From an uncultured Clostridia bacterium (GTDB lineage Bacteria; Bacillota; Clostridia; UMGS1883), in contig CAKSFM010000002.1 in assembly GCA_934454525.1 (NCBI GenBank), positions 1 through 64,000 of the forward strand: DNA of 64,000 nucleotides. The letters run 5' to 3'. This document shows positions 26,384 through 36,492 of this stretch, piece after piece. Position 1 is the first letter of the stretch; the number at the start of each line of letters is the position of its first letter. Position numbers and translations under genes: made by a program. The notes beneath the pieces are model-generated. The model saw nothing but the letters and a program-made list of their open reading frames with translations. It was not told the origin of the DNA and searched no databases.

Positions 26384-29300
26384 TTAATACACAAATGCGC
26401 TCTTTGCCGCTTCCAGTTCATATTTATCGGCTTCCGGTGAAAATTTTCTGCCCTCCGAAGCTATAAACAAACCGCCGTCACCAAAAAATTCATATCCGAA
26501 ATATTCCGCCGCTGCGCGGAGCGATACAAGCAGGCTGCCGTCCGCCGTGTATCTGACAGCGTTGTTTTTTTCAATGCCGTTGAAAAATGCCGTTCCGCCG
26601 CCGAGCTTTATGCCCCTTGCACCCTTTACAATACATTCCTCCGCGCCGCCGATATATACCGCGCCGAGCGCTGCCGCAGCAGTTTTTGCCGGAACAAAAA
26701 TGTCGCTTTCATCCGAAGCAAAAGCCTTGTCGGAGCTTTGTCTGATTCCGTTGTTAAACCAATATGATTTACCCTTGAGGAAAACTGCGGAATTTCCGAC
26801 CTGTTCTATTCCGCGCGATAACCTGTACGCTTCCTTTTCATCGTCCGCCGGAACATATGTGAACGACACGGCGCTTGTTCTTATAAATCCGCTGTCACCG
26901 CTTTCCGCCGAGCGCGTGTTTTTAACATATCCGCTGCCGTCAGCTTTGAACGGGAACACGCCGAGCGTTTCCCATTCTCCCGGCTCCTTTGTAAAATCAA
27001 CCGTGAAAGTCTGCACTCCGCCGTCATATGCGACATCAATTTTCGCACTGCTGTCGCTCGCCGGGTGGGCAACACGGTATATCCTCACAAGATAATTTCC
27101 GTCCGCCGGAACATCGGCGCGCCACACAGCGCTTGCGCCAACGGAATATCCGTAACGCGTACCGGTTGAAAAACCGCTGAGAGTGCTGCTTGTGAAGCTG
27201 CCGTTTTCGGAATATCCCTCATCCGTAACATTAACGTAAGTTGTTCCGCTTTCGGAAATATTAATTCCCATGCGAAGCGGCTCAGCTTCTCCTTTGCGAT
27301 TTTTCGCATATATGTTAAACGCATAGTAACCCGGCTTTGCATCTTCCGAAACGCGGTATCGGAGAACAGTGTAACGGCTGCCGCCCTGCGTTTTCACGCT
27401 GTCAATATCCGTAAATTCAATCTCTTTTGGTGCGTCCGCGGAATATGTGAAAATCTCATCCGCTGCGCAGTCTGACAGAAGCGTAACTGCACCCTCAGCG
27501 CCTGCCGAAATCTCCGCGTAAAAGCTTTTCAGTGAAACCTCCCTTTTCGGCTCGCGGTTTTTATCGGTCAACCCGGCATTTTGAACGATTTCGAGTGCTT
27601 CGCCGCTCCAGTCGGGTGATTTCAAAGTTTTGTTTGACGTTATTTTAAGATTGTATTTTTCCGAATTCTCCGCCGTGTCGCCGTAACGCATCGGCGACGG
27701 GCAGGAATAGTTTGACCGAACCGTGATATTCGTTGCCGCCTGTGAAACCAGCGACTGAAGCGCAAGAGGGTCCTTGAACATTTCACAAACGTTCCCCGTT
27801 GTTGTCCAGTTGTCGGACGCTCCGTCATGATAAACCGCAATTGTTCCGCTTGTCGGCAAAAAACAGTTGGAGTTTCCGATTATATAATTATTTTCAATAA
27901 CATTATTTCCCTTTATCGGATTTGTGACGTAAATTCCGCCGCCGTCACGCAGCTGCGTCATAAAGTTCTCGATTTTGTTGCAGCGAATCGTGTAATCACT
28001 CGCTTCTGGAACGGCTTCGTCAGCCGCCCATCCCCACCCTGCGGAAATTCCGCTGTAAGGGAGGTCACGTATGTAATTATGCTCAATCGTAAGCTTTGTG
28101 ACATAGTATGCTAAAATCCCCACGCCGCCGTAATAATCGGAAGCTGCTTTTTCTATAAAATTATCCGACACAAGAACATTTTTGTGATACATGGAGGATT
28201 TTTTTGCGCGGTAGTAATCTCCGCCGATTTCAATTGCATTGCCGCCGATTTCCGAAAAATTATTTCCCGTTACGGTTATATCGCTTCCTCCGGCTTCGAA
28301 CACTGCGCCGCCTGCCGCAAGGTTTTCAAAGGTGCATCCCCTTACGGTTAAATTATCTGCGTACAGCACATGGAGCGCTCCCGGCATTTTATCCTTTTTC
28401 AGCGAATGACGGTACTGCGAATCCTTTGCAAGCTCCATATTTTTCGGAACAATGCTGTTGCCCTGAATATCGACAAATCCACATTCATCGGGGCGCGTCC
28501 AGCCGGTGTTTGTGAAGCTGATATTTTCTACCGTCACATTTTTCACGGGTGCCGCGTCCGTGCCATCTATTCTGATCAGCGTTTCAGCTCCGCCTGCCTC
28601 AGCGCGCACTTCGTTCATGTTTTCATAGCTGCGCGGCATATAGTAAACATATCCCTCCGCGCGGTCAAGGTACCATTCGCCCCCGCAGTCAAGCCACTCA
28701 AGCGAATTTTCGAGCCAGTAAGACCTGCCCTTGCTGATTTTTGCGCCCTGCGGAGCATCGCTGAGCGCCGTTTGCTCTTCATTGAACAGCTTCACGTCTG
28801 CAAAGGATTCCCCCTCGGAATATTCCGCAATCCGAAGCTTTTTTTCCATCCATTCGACAAGCACACAAAGCTCGGGAGGATTGGTCTTCTGAAAATCTTT
28901 CAGCTGCGCATTTTTTTCAATTGCTATTTCATCGCCGTCGGGGTCGCCGGGCAGCGTCAGAAAGCTTCCCTCATTCGGGAAACGAGCCCTTATCGCCTTT
29001 TTTCCGTTAATATACAAATTGCGGAAATGCGTATCCGGCAAAACCTTTGCGCGCCAAATACCGCCGCTCTGTTCTTCCCAGCCGCCTATATCCGTGCCGC
29101 CGTTCAGAACTGCCGTTTCTCCCGGATATGAAGCATAAGTAACGCTTGCTTTATCTGTGCCGCCGTTCGCCTGACTTAAGCTCACCGGTTCGGTTATTTT
29201 ATATTCTCCTCCGCGGAGATATACCGTAATATCATGCTTTTTCTCCGTTTCGGCAACAGCTTTTGCGGCGCGGGCAAGGCTTTGAAACGGTTTTTTCTCT

Positions 29301-29440
29301 GTGCCGGCAGCGCTGTCGCTCCCATCGGGGGATACATAGAACACAATTTTGTTTTCACTTTCTGTTTCCGCCGCCGCTGCCGGAAATACGAATGAAAATG
29401 TCATTGCAGCAGCCAAAACCGAGGCAAATATTCTTTTCAT
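26384..29440 (-). CDS. Secreted beta-helix glycan-active protein with golvesin-like and stalk domains (GH141-like)
   Basis: Exported protein of 1018 residues. After the signal peptide (1-24) the beta-helix begins at once (FYVSPDGSDSAAGTEKKPF), with LYINGKKAIRARFPN, YWLENSLEWLD and LRDGGGIYVTNP, all shared with the protein at 19151-22582. An Ig-like stretch follows, then one golvesin-like module with WETLGVFPF, and a C-terminal copper amine oxidase-like stalk domain (about 870-1000). Here the golvesin module is C-terminal; in the paralogue three are N-terminal, so the modules have been shuffled. No SLH or sortase anchor. Enzyme class is inferred from the fold pattern only. Confidence 0.78.
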   Translation of the reverse strand: MKRIFASVLAAAMTFSFVFPAAAAETESENKIVFYVSPDGSDSAAGTEKKPFQSLARAAKAVAETEKKHDITVYLRGGEYKITEPVSLSQANGGTDKASVTYASYPGETAVLNGGTDIGGWEEQSGGIWRAKVLPDTHFRNLYINGKKAIRARFPNEGSFLTLPGDPDGDEIAIEKNAQLKDFQKTNPPELCVLVEWMEKKLRIAEYSEGESFADVKLFNEEQTALSDAPQGAKISKGRSYWLENSLEWLDCGGEWYLDRAEGYVYYMPRSYENMNEVRAEAGGAETLIRIDGTDAAPVKNVTVENISFTNTGWTRPDECGFVDIQGNSIVPKNMELAKDSQYRHSLKKDKMPGALHVLYADNLTVRGCTFENLAAGGAVFEAGGSDITVTGNNFSEIGGNAIEIGGDYYRAKKSSMYHKNVLVSDNFIEKAASDYYGGVGILAYYVTKLTIEHNYIRDLPYSGISAGWGWAADEAVPEASDYTIRCNKIENFMTQLRDGGGIYVTNPIKGNNVIENNYIIGNSNCFLPTSGTIAVYHDGASDNWTTTGNVCEMFKDPLALQSLVSQAATNITVRSNYSCPSPMRYGDTAENSEKYNLKITSNKTLKSPDWSGEALEIVQNAGLTDKNREPKREVSLKSFYAEISAGAEGAVTLLSDCAADEIFTYSADAPKEIEFTDIDSVKTQGGSRYTVLRYRVSEDAKPGYYAFNIYAKNRKGEAEPLRMGINISESGTTYVNVTDEGYSENGSFTSSTLSGFSTGTRYGYSVGASAVWRADVPADGNYLVRIYRVAHPASDSSAKIDVAYDGGVQTFTVDFTKEPGEWETLGVFPFKADGSGYVKNTRSAESGDSGFIRTSAVSFTYVPADDEKEAYRLSRGIEQVGNSAVFLKGKSYWFNNGIRQSSDKAFASDESDIFVPAKTAAAALGAVYIGGAEECIVKGARGIKLGGGTAFFNGIEKNNAVRYTADGSLLVSLRAAAEYFGYEFFGDGGLFIASEGRKFSPEADKYELEAAKSAFVY

Positions 29441-29445
29441 ACTCC

Positions 29446-32400
29446 CTACCCCCTGATTATATAAATTACGAGTGTGTCCTGATAACGTGTGCGCACAAAA
29501 ACATTGTCACCGACAGATATATCACCCTTATCCGCAAGGCTCACATCGCCGTTTTCATAAATATAAACGGCAGCATTCGAAAACGGAACGCTTCTTATCC
29601 AGTTTTCGGCAGCATTTGTGCAGATGAGGAAGCGGCTGCCGAGCATTCTTGTAACATATCCGCGTCCTGTGTAAAGAACGGAATATGTGTTCGTTTTGCT
29701 CAGCGGCTCGCGCCCCGATTCAAGGTGCAGCTTCTCTGACTGCGGCTTATCGGCTTTTATGTCGAGCAGCATAACGATATTTTCTATTTCACCGTAGATA
29801 TTTGTTGAAAACAGAAAACCCTGCCCGGCTTTCACATCCTCCGTAAGCGAAAAGTCATCGTTTTCCGGAATACTGTCCGAATCGTAATGAACATAAACAG
29901 AGCTTGTTTTGAGTTTTTTATCCTTAAGTTTATAGGAAACCTCTTTCCCTCTGTACCATCCGCACACGTACTTTGCCCATTCGCCGTCATTGTCAATCTT
30001 GTCGATAACGCGCGAAACCACAAGCATCTGACTTGATTTTTCAATTGTCGGAACGGAATCGGCAACTCTTGCCGATATTGCGCCGATTTCCATTGCCGAA
30101 TCAACATCGTACAGATTTATGTTATATTTTGTGTTATAATGCTCCAACAGCTCTTCACCGCCGACCTTATATTCCTCGTCCTTTGCGTCTTCATCGGATG
30201 GAAGAAGAAATACTTCTGTGTCTTTTCCGACAATATAGCGCCCTGAAAAGGACTTTTGCGGTGCACCGATAAATCTGATTGCTTTGTCGGAATAATTTTT
30301 TGAAAATTCGTTTGCATCATCCGGTTCCGCACCCGTTTTATCCTGCGGCGTTTTAAGAGAGGATATTTCCCCCTTGGTGTTCAGACTTATGATTATAAGT
30401 CCGTCTTCCTCAATGTTTTCGCTGATTTCCTCACCGTTTGCGGATTTTCCGTTCAGCTTTGCGCCGGAAGCGGTTTTCAGTGTTTTTATCGTTCCGTCAC
30501 CGAGCAGCAGCTTAAGTTCAAGTCTGCCGGAGATTCCTTTAACGTTCCCTTTTTTCAGCACACAGGCAAGCTGTTCGCCGCCGCGCCGGAGCATGCCCTC
30601 CGCTGCGGCAATTTCTCCGAGGTCGTTTAAATAAAACACTCCGCTCGCGCCGACTTTTATATCCCCAGCCGTCATCCGCTGCGTCAGCCGATACGGTTTT
30701 TCATCGATATATACGATTCTTTCGCCGTCATCGTATGATGTTACCGTACCCTCGGCAGTGCTGTCCGATATAAATATGATTTTAACCGCACCGCCGTCCG
30801 CACAGGCATAACCCACGGTGTTATCCTTTTTAACATCCGAAATTGATGTGCGCCGCCCGTTTTTCACGAATAAAGATTTGGAATCCGACTTGTACTCAGA
30901 ATCAATCACTGTTATCCCATCTGACAAGTCAAGTTTTCCCGATGAACGCTTAAGTGACATTACAGTGTCATAAACAACATCGAAAACCTTAACGGTATTG
31001 CATTTCCCATCGTTGTCCGAGTCAATCAGAACTATAAATCCGTCTTTCGGATTGAGTGTTTCAACGGTAAAATCCGTTTTTGCAAGTCCGTTATATATAA
31101 CGTCCGTGTTTCCGTCAAGTACGGCTGTGTGTGTTTTTCCGTTCTGAGTATATTTTATACTGTAAATACTGTCAGTTTGCACAAGGTCTGCAGCATGAAC
31201 CACGGTTATGTCATTTCTGACGGAAAGTTCGAGATACACCGCCGTGTCTTTTCCGTTTTCTTCTCTTACATACGCCTTAACGCGGCAGCCGATATAATCC
31301 CATGCCGTCCGCGTTTTGTCGAACAGCTCTATTCCTCCGAGCGTCATATAATTTTTTCCGAGCGGAGATTTCTGATCAAGCGCGGTAAATTCATTTCCGT
31401 CGACAATGCCCTCAAGCTGCGAAATGTCATGCAGTTTTTTCAGCACAGTCTCCGTTGCGCTATACTCGGTTTTCTCTCCGTAGGAAACAGCTTCAAGGTA
31501 TGACGCGTGAAGAAGCTTGTATGAAATATATGCCAGTCCTTCGCGCGTGACTCCGCTGCCGGCATCTCCCGGAGCGGATAAACCCATGCTGAGCGCCGCT
31601 CTTGCATACCCCTCCTTATATCCTCCTGTTGCGGACGCTTTCGGTTTTCTTCCGGCAATATCAACAAAAACCTTGATTGCTTCATCATACGTTATTGTTT
31701 TTTCCGGTCGGAACGACCCATCGGAATATCCCGAAACAAGTCCCGTTTCATATGCTGCGTTTATATATGCCGAATACGGGTTTTCGGGATTAACATCACT
31801 GAAATATGTCAGTCCGTTCTTCCCGATATTCTCCGTTCCTGCAATTTTAAGCGCCGTTTTCACGAATTCTGCGCGTGTGACTGCCTTGCGGGGATTAAAA
31901 AGATTGCCTGCGTCGGGTTCCATAAACCCGAGCGCTGCCATAAATTTTATTTCCTTTGCATATGTACACTCCGAAATGTCCTCAAGCACAACCTTATCGT
32001 CCGCTTCTGATGGATCGCTCCACTCAAATCTCATCGCATCGGCACGGACCATTGAATTTGCCGCACAATGCAGAATCACCTTGTTTTCGCCGCTGTTAAA
32101 ATGGTATGTTCCAAGCTCCATCCAACCCTCGGGCGAATTTGCCATGTCCACAGGCACTTTATCAGTGCCGCCCGAATGAAATATCTCAACATAAATTCCG
32201 GTTCCGTTGTTGCTGCCGGGATAAGGATTGTAGAGCGAAACCGCATAATATCCGTCCTCAAGCACCGGAGCATATATCGCGTTTCCTCTGCCGCTCCTAT
32301 GGCTTCCGCCGTAACCGTTCGTACCCGGTCCGAAAGTTGAATTGCTTTCCGAATAGCCTGCCGAAAGATCGTCAATTATAATTTCATCAGCAGCATATGC

Positions 32401-32460
32401 CGCAACATTCAGCGACAATACTGCCGTAATCACAGCCATAAATATCAGTAATTTTTTCAT
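29446..32460 (-). CDS. SLH-domain surface protein with golvesin-like module
   Basis: Exported protein of 1004 residues: signal peptide (1-23), one golvesin-like module (about 25-150, WMELGTYHF then RADAMRF), then S-layer homology repeats (about 155-330, with LFNPRKAVTRAEFVKTAL and YSDGSFRPEKTITYDEAIKV) that should bind wall-linked secondary polymers. The remaining 670 residues are beta-rich small repeats with phrases such as SDNDGKCNTVKVFD and recognisable only as a conserved clostridial surface region. It probably presents or organises the locus on the cell surface. ATGA overlap with the upstream SLH gene; GGAGG 8 bases before the start. Confidence 0.82.
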   Translation of the reverse strand: MKKLLIFMAVITAVLSLNVAAYAADEIIIDDLSAGYSESNSTFGPGTNGYGGSHRSGRGNAIYAPVLEDGYYAVSLYNPYPGSNNGTGIYVEIFHSGGTDKVPVDMANSPEGWMELGTYHFNSGENKVILHCAANSMVRADAMRFEWSDPSEADDKVVLEDISECTYAKEIKFMAALGFMEPDAGNLFNPRKAVTRAEFVKTALKIAGTENIGKNGLTYFSDVNPENPYSAYINAAYETGLVSGYSDGSFRPEKTITYDEAIKVFVDIAGRKPKASATGGYKEGYARAALSMGLSAPGDAGSGVTREGLAYISYKLLHASYLEAVSYGEKTEYSATETVLKKLHDISQLEGIVDGNEFTALDQKSPLGKNYMTLGGIELFDKTRTAWDYIGCRVKAYVREENGKDTAVYLELSVRNDITVVHAADLVQTDSIYSIKYTQNGKTHTAVLDGNTDVIYNGLAKTDFTVETLNPKDGFIVLIDSDNDGKCNTVKVFDVVYDTVMSLKRSSGKLDLSDGITVIDSEYKSDSKSLFVKNGRRTSISDVKKDNTVGYACADGGAVKIIFISDSTAEGTVTSYDDGERIVYIDEKPYRLTQRMTAGDIKVGASGVFYLNDLGEIAAAEGMLRRGGEQLACVLKKGNVKGISGRLELKLLLGDGTIKTLKTASGAKLNGKSANGEEISENIEEDGLIIISLNTKGEISSLKTPQDKTGAEPDDANEFSKNYSDKAIRFIGAPQKSFSGRYIVGKDTEVFLLPSDEDAKDEEYKVGGEELLEHYNTKYNINLYDVDSAMEIGAISARVADSVPTIEKSSQMLVVSRVIDKIDNDGEWAKYVCGWYRGKEVSYKLKDKKLKTSSVYVHYDSDSIPENDDFSLTEDVKAGQGFLFSTNIYGEIENIVMLLDIKADKPQSEKLHLESGREPLSKTNTYSVLYTGRGYVTRMLGSRFLICTNAAENWIRSVPFSNAAVYIYENGDVSLADKGDISVGDNVFVRTRYQDTLVIYIIRG

Positions 32461-35400
32461 TTTACTTCCTCCGTCAGCATGAGCAGCTCAAAAATCATTT
32501 TTGCCGCCATGGCGCGCGTTGTGTAAGATGCGGGCATAAACGCATGCTCAGCCGTTCCCGACATTATTCCTGCCATCTGCAAACGCGAAACCGCACCCTC
32601 CGCATACATTGCTATATCGGCAGCATCGTAAAAATCTGCCCGTGCATTTTTTTCATCAAGCGGAATATTGCACCTTTCAGCCGTGCGGTCAATTATCACC
32701 GCTGCGTCCTGGCGCGTGATAAAGCATCCCGTGCCGAAGTTTTCCTGCGATATTCCTTTAATGATTCCGCTTGAATATGCGCGTTCGATATATGGCGAAT
32801 ACCATTCGTTCTTACTGACATCTGCAAACGTGAGCTGTGCCTCGCCTTTGATTGAAAATGCTTCAGTTATCATTTTCACAAATTCCTCGCGCGTAACATA
32901 TCCGTTCGGGCGGAAGCTTTTATCTCCGTAACCGTTTACAATGCTTTTTTCATAGAGGGAAAGTATCGCTTTCTCTGCCCACGGCGTTTCGGAAAGGTCG
33001 CTGAAGCCGTAATATTTCTCTTTATCGGGTGTCTGCTCCGAAGCTCCTCCTTCGATTTTGGCACTTTCGGATTTCACTTTCGGCACACTCACACTGCCGC
33101 CGCCTCCTCCGCCGCCGGAATTTGAACCTCCGCTCACAGCTGAGTTAAATGCTTTTTGAAATTCTTCCGTGGTTTTAAAGCCTTTTCCGGCAATTGCTCT
33201 AAGCACTTTTTGCTGATTGGATTTTGTCAGCTTTTTATATGCGTCCAGCTTTATTTCCAGAACCCCGTAATTTTCCTCCAGTATATTTTCAATTGCACCG
33301 TAAGCGCTCTGGTTTATCAGCGCAAGCGGAATTGAAGCGTTATAAGCATTTTTCACCGCCTCCGCGTCGGCAAACGGGCGCTTTGAAGAAAATATTTCAT
33401 TCATGCTTGCCTTGCTGACGAGTGCGTTGTATTTCTCCGCATCAATTCCGAAGAAATCCGCCCAAAGATTAAAGTATCTCCCGAAATCATTCAGTCCGTT
33501 TGCTGCCGCAACGGCTGTGGCATCGGAAAAGAGCTTTGCAAGAATATCGCTGTTCTTTTCCGAATATTCCTTGTTATTAAGAATGACAGTGCATACATCG
33601 GTTTTATCGCGAAGCTCGGAAAATATTTCTTTGACGTTTTCATCGAGTCCTAATTCGCGGTAATATCTTTCTATTGCCGCACAAACGGCGTCTGTGTCCT
33701 CTGCATTATTGAGTGCCGCAAAGGCTTTTTCCACCTCGGCGGAGCTGATATGGTAAAAGTCTGTCTGCGCATATTCTTTTCCGCTTTCCGAATTTGCCCG
33801 AACAATATATTCTCCTCCGGGAAAGCTTTCGGACGGAACAAAGGTATAATCATATTCGCCGCCTAATATAAAATAATCCGCTGCGGCAAGCTCGCCGCTG
33901 TTTCTGTTATAAATTGCCAGCACGGCATTTTCATTTTCACAGTCCGCACTGATTTTAAACAAAACCGACTTATCCGCATTTTCATTTTTTTCAAGTGAAA
34001 CAGTATTTTTCTTTGTAAGATTTGTTAAAAGCGAAAGCTTTTCCGCGTTATCAAACATAAATGCACACACATCGTAAATATCGCTTTTATCGGCGTCAAC
34101 CTGCGCTTCAAAATCGGCAAAGCCATCCGAATACGATTTATATTTACCGCTGCTTTTTGCAATGACCTCTTTATCGCTGTTAAGCGCGTACACCGATATT
34201 TCCGTGCCGGCAAGCTTTTCCTCGTCATCACGGACGCGGCAAAATGCAGCCGCCTTTCCGTTAACCGAAAATGCTTCGCACTCGTTTCCGTCCGCATCGG
34301 TGTAAACCGTGACAATCGGAGAAAATCCCGCACTGACGTTCAGCTGCGCCGATGCGCCGGCAGCGCTCTCCGTTCCGGGAGCAGTTACTTCATCGGTTAT
34401 TTTAACGTTATATGAATTTTTTCCTCCGATATATTTATCCGTGACAAGGATGAAGTTCTTAAAATCGGATGAAACAAATTTTGCGCTTTCACCGTCTATA
34501 TCGGCACTTAGCGCAGCTTGTGATACGCGTTTGTCGAATTCAAGCGTAAGAACTCCGCTGCGGTTTTCAATTTTTCCTTTCGGCGGAGCGGAATTTTCCT
34601 CTGCAGCTCTGAACATAACCGCGTCGGCACGGAGGTTGTTGTCCGAATACAGCTTCGTAAGCTTGACATAACCCTCGCTGCCGGCTTTAAATTCATATTC
34701 TCCAAGGCTGTACCATCCGCTTTCATCAAAGCCTGTCAGCGGAATTATCTGCTTGCTTGCACCGTTAGCTCCTAAAATTTCAATCTCCGCTTCGGGTGTA
34801 CTTGCCTCGTCATAAATTCTGTAAATCAAAACCTCATACATACCGCCCTTAAGCTCCGGCTGCCACACTGCATATGTTTCCGACGGGTTGTCAACCTTTC
34901 CTGCATAGCGCGTTTGTGAACCCTCATAGCCTGTGAGCGAGCTTGTGCCCCATCCGCCGTAATCCTTATAACCGCTTCCCTCGGTTTCCATGTCCGATAT
35001 AACGGTATCGGCGGCTTCGGTTTTAAAAATGAGATAATCTCCGCGGCTTATGCACTTTCCGTCAGCGCCGCGCACATTGTGCAGCTCAATCGCATAATCG
35101 CAGCCGCGCGCAAGCTCTCCTGCCGGCTTTACAAGGGCATACGAACCGTGATTTTCAACTGTGGCAGCAACATATTCATCTCCTGAAAGAAGCTTTAATG
35201 CTATATGGTCGGAATCAATCGTTGCCGCGTCCGTTTCTCCGTCGAATCTGACAGTAATCGGCTCGGTTGCGGAAACGCCATAATTACTGTCAAGCGACGC
35301 CGAAACGCCCTCCGTTCCGTCATCGGCAATCACGGAAAAGAATCTGCCCGAAGCAAGATTTCCGCCGCCGCGCGTTTTGATTTTCGGGGAAAGTCGCAGA

Positions 35401-36446
35401 ATATATTCGCCGTTTTCCTTAAGAGGACAGAGCGCCGTCAGCATAACATCCGCAGATTTATAGCTTGTTTTTTCAGCGGAAAGCGGAACAATATCCACGC
35501 CGTCGGAAAGCGAATAACAGTCTGAACGGTAAATAAAATCATTCATTTCCGAATCAAACTCAATATAAAATTTTGCATATTTCGGGAAAGGATTTGCACT
35601 GTCAACAAGCTGTGCATTTGCCGGAGTGAGGTCAATATTCTGCGTTCTGAATGAATATTCAAGCTTTCCGCTGATTTTATTTCCGTCCTCATCCTCAAGC
35701 GCTTCGGAAATAACAATGCGGTAAGCGCTCCTTATGTCAAGCGGTTGGTTCGGAATTATCCGAGCGCCTTTTCCGCCGTCCGTCGTCTCAATATCTGTGG
35801 AAATTTTCTTTTCTCCGCAGAAAAGCGAAATATATTCATTTGTCAGAAAGCTTGCGGCAATCGGCTTTGAAAAGGTGATTTCCGGCTGAACATTTATGGA
35901 AACAACATCATTTTCCGCCGGACTAACCTTGGTTATAACGGGCGGGGTTTCATCAACCCGAACAAGCTTTACCGCATCCATTCGTGCAATGCCGCTTCCG
36001 CTGCCGCAAAGGCGGATAACTGCTTCTGTATTGTCATCAAAGGCAAAAACCCCTATTTTGTACCAGCCAACGCTGCCGCCCGAAAGGCTGTAGTTCACGT
36101 TTTCGCTGCCGCCTTTTGCATAAACAGTGGCAGTCATCGCACTGTTTCCGCTTCCGATATGGGGACGGTACACATAGACGGAGTATTTTCCCCCGGTTTC
36201 GATTTCTGCGGTAAACAAAGCGCCGATATTGCTTTCCTTGTCAATATATTCATGAGAACCGCGGAACGAATATTTATAAGTACTTTTTGTCCATTTTCTG
36301 TTTGTCGGCTCTTCGCGGCTGTAGCCGGAGTCTGCATTGTCAACAATAATTTCCGTTTCCGATTCGGCAAATGCCTTGAAAGCTCCGTTTCCGAATGTGC
36401 AGAGCATCACAGCCGCAGTCAATAAAATACTCAGAACTTTTTTCAC
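32457..36446 (-). CDS. SLH-anchored modular surface protein with Ig-like and golvesin-like domains
   Basis: Exported protein of 1329 residues. Signal peptide (about 1-27), golvesin-like module (WYKIGVFAF, then RMDAVKL), Ig-like domains of the SbsA/Big_5 type (PPVITKVSPAENDVVSI and later), a second golvesin-like module (WYSLGEYEF, RADAVMF), further Ig-like and helical segments, a Gly/Ser linker rich in consecutive glycines, and three C-terminal SLH repeats (FSDLSETPWAEKAI, FADVSKNEWYSPYIERAY, FYDAADIAMYAEGAV). It is a wall-attached binding or scaffold protein. The GTG at 36446 has AGGAGG 5 bases upstream. It follows the permease gene after 46 bases. Confidence 0.85.
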   Translation of the reverse strand: MKKVLSILLTAAVMLCTFGNGAFKAFAESETEIIVDNADSGYSREEPTNRKWTKSTYKYSFRGSHEYIDKESNIGALFTAEIETGGKYSVYVYRPHIGSGNSAMTATVYAKGGSENVNYSLSGGSVGWYKIGVFAFDDNTEAVIRLCGSGSGIARMDAVKLVRVDETPPVITKVSPAENDVVSINVQPEITFSKPIAASFLTNEYISLFCGEKKISTDIETTDGGKGARIIPNQPLDIRSAYRIVISEALEDEDGNKISGKLEYSFRTQNIDLTPANAQLVDSANPFPKYAKFYIEFDSEMNDFIYRSDCYSLSDGVDIVPLSAEKTSYKSADVMLTALCPLKENGEYILRLSPKIKTRGGGNLASGRFFSVIADDGTEGVSASLDSNYGVSATEPITVRFDGETDAATIDSDHIALKLLSGDEYVAATVENHGSYALVKPAGELARGCDYAIELHNVRGADGKCISRGDYLIFKTEAADTVISDMETEGSGYKDYGGWGTSSLTGYEGSQTRYAGKVDNPSETYAVWQPELKGGMYEVLIYRIYDEASTPEAEIEILGANGASKQIIPLTGFDESGWYSLGEYEFKAGSEGYVKLTKLYSDNNLRADAVMFRAAEENSAPPKGKIENRSGVLTLEFDKRVSQAALSADIDGESAKFVSSDFKNFILVTDKYIGGKNSYNVKITDEVTAPGTESAAGASAQLNVSAGFSPIVTVYTDADGNECEAFSVNGKAAAFCRVRDDEEKLAGTEISVYALNSDKEVIAKSSGKYKSYSDGFADFEAQVDADKSDIYDVCAFMFDNAEKLSLLTNLTKKNTVSLEKNENADKSVLFKISADCENENAVLAIYNRNSGELAAADYFILGGEYDYTFVPSESFPGGEYIVRANSESGKEYAQTDFYHISSAEVEKAFAALNNAEDTDAVCAAIERYYRELGLDENVKEIFSELRDKTDVCTVILNNKEYSEKNSDILAKLFSDATAVAAANGLNDFGRYFNLWADFFGIDAEKYNALVSKASMNEIFSSKRPFADAEAVKNAYNASIPLALINQSAYGAIENILEENYGVLEIKLDAYKKLTKSNQQKVLRAIAGKGFKTTEEFQKAFNSAVSGGSNSGGGGGGGSVSVPKVKSESAKIEGGASEQTPDKEKYYGFSDLSETPWAEKAILSLYEKSIVNGYGDKSFRPNGYVTREEFVKMITEAFSIKGEAQLTFADVSKNEWYSPYIERAYSSGIIKGISQENFGTGCFITRQDAAVIIDRTAERCNIPLDEKNARADFYDAADIAMYAEGAVSRLQMAGIMSGTAEHAFMPASYTTRAMAAKMIFELLMLTEEVK

Positions 36447-36492
36447 GATAACCTCCTGTCCGCCGCGCATCGGCAGCCTGTTATTTTCATTA

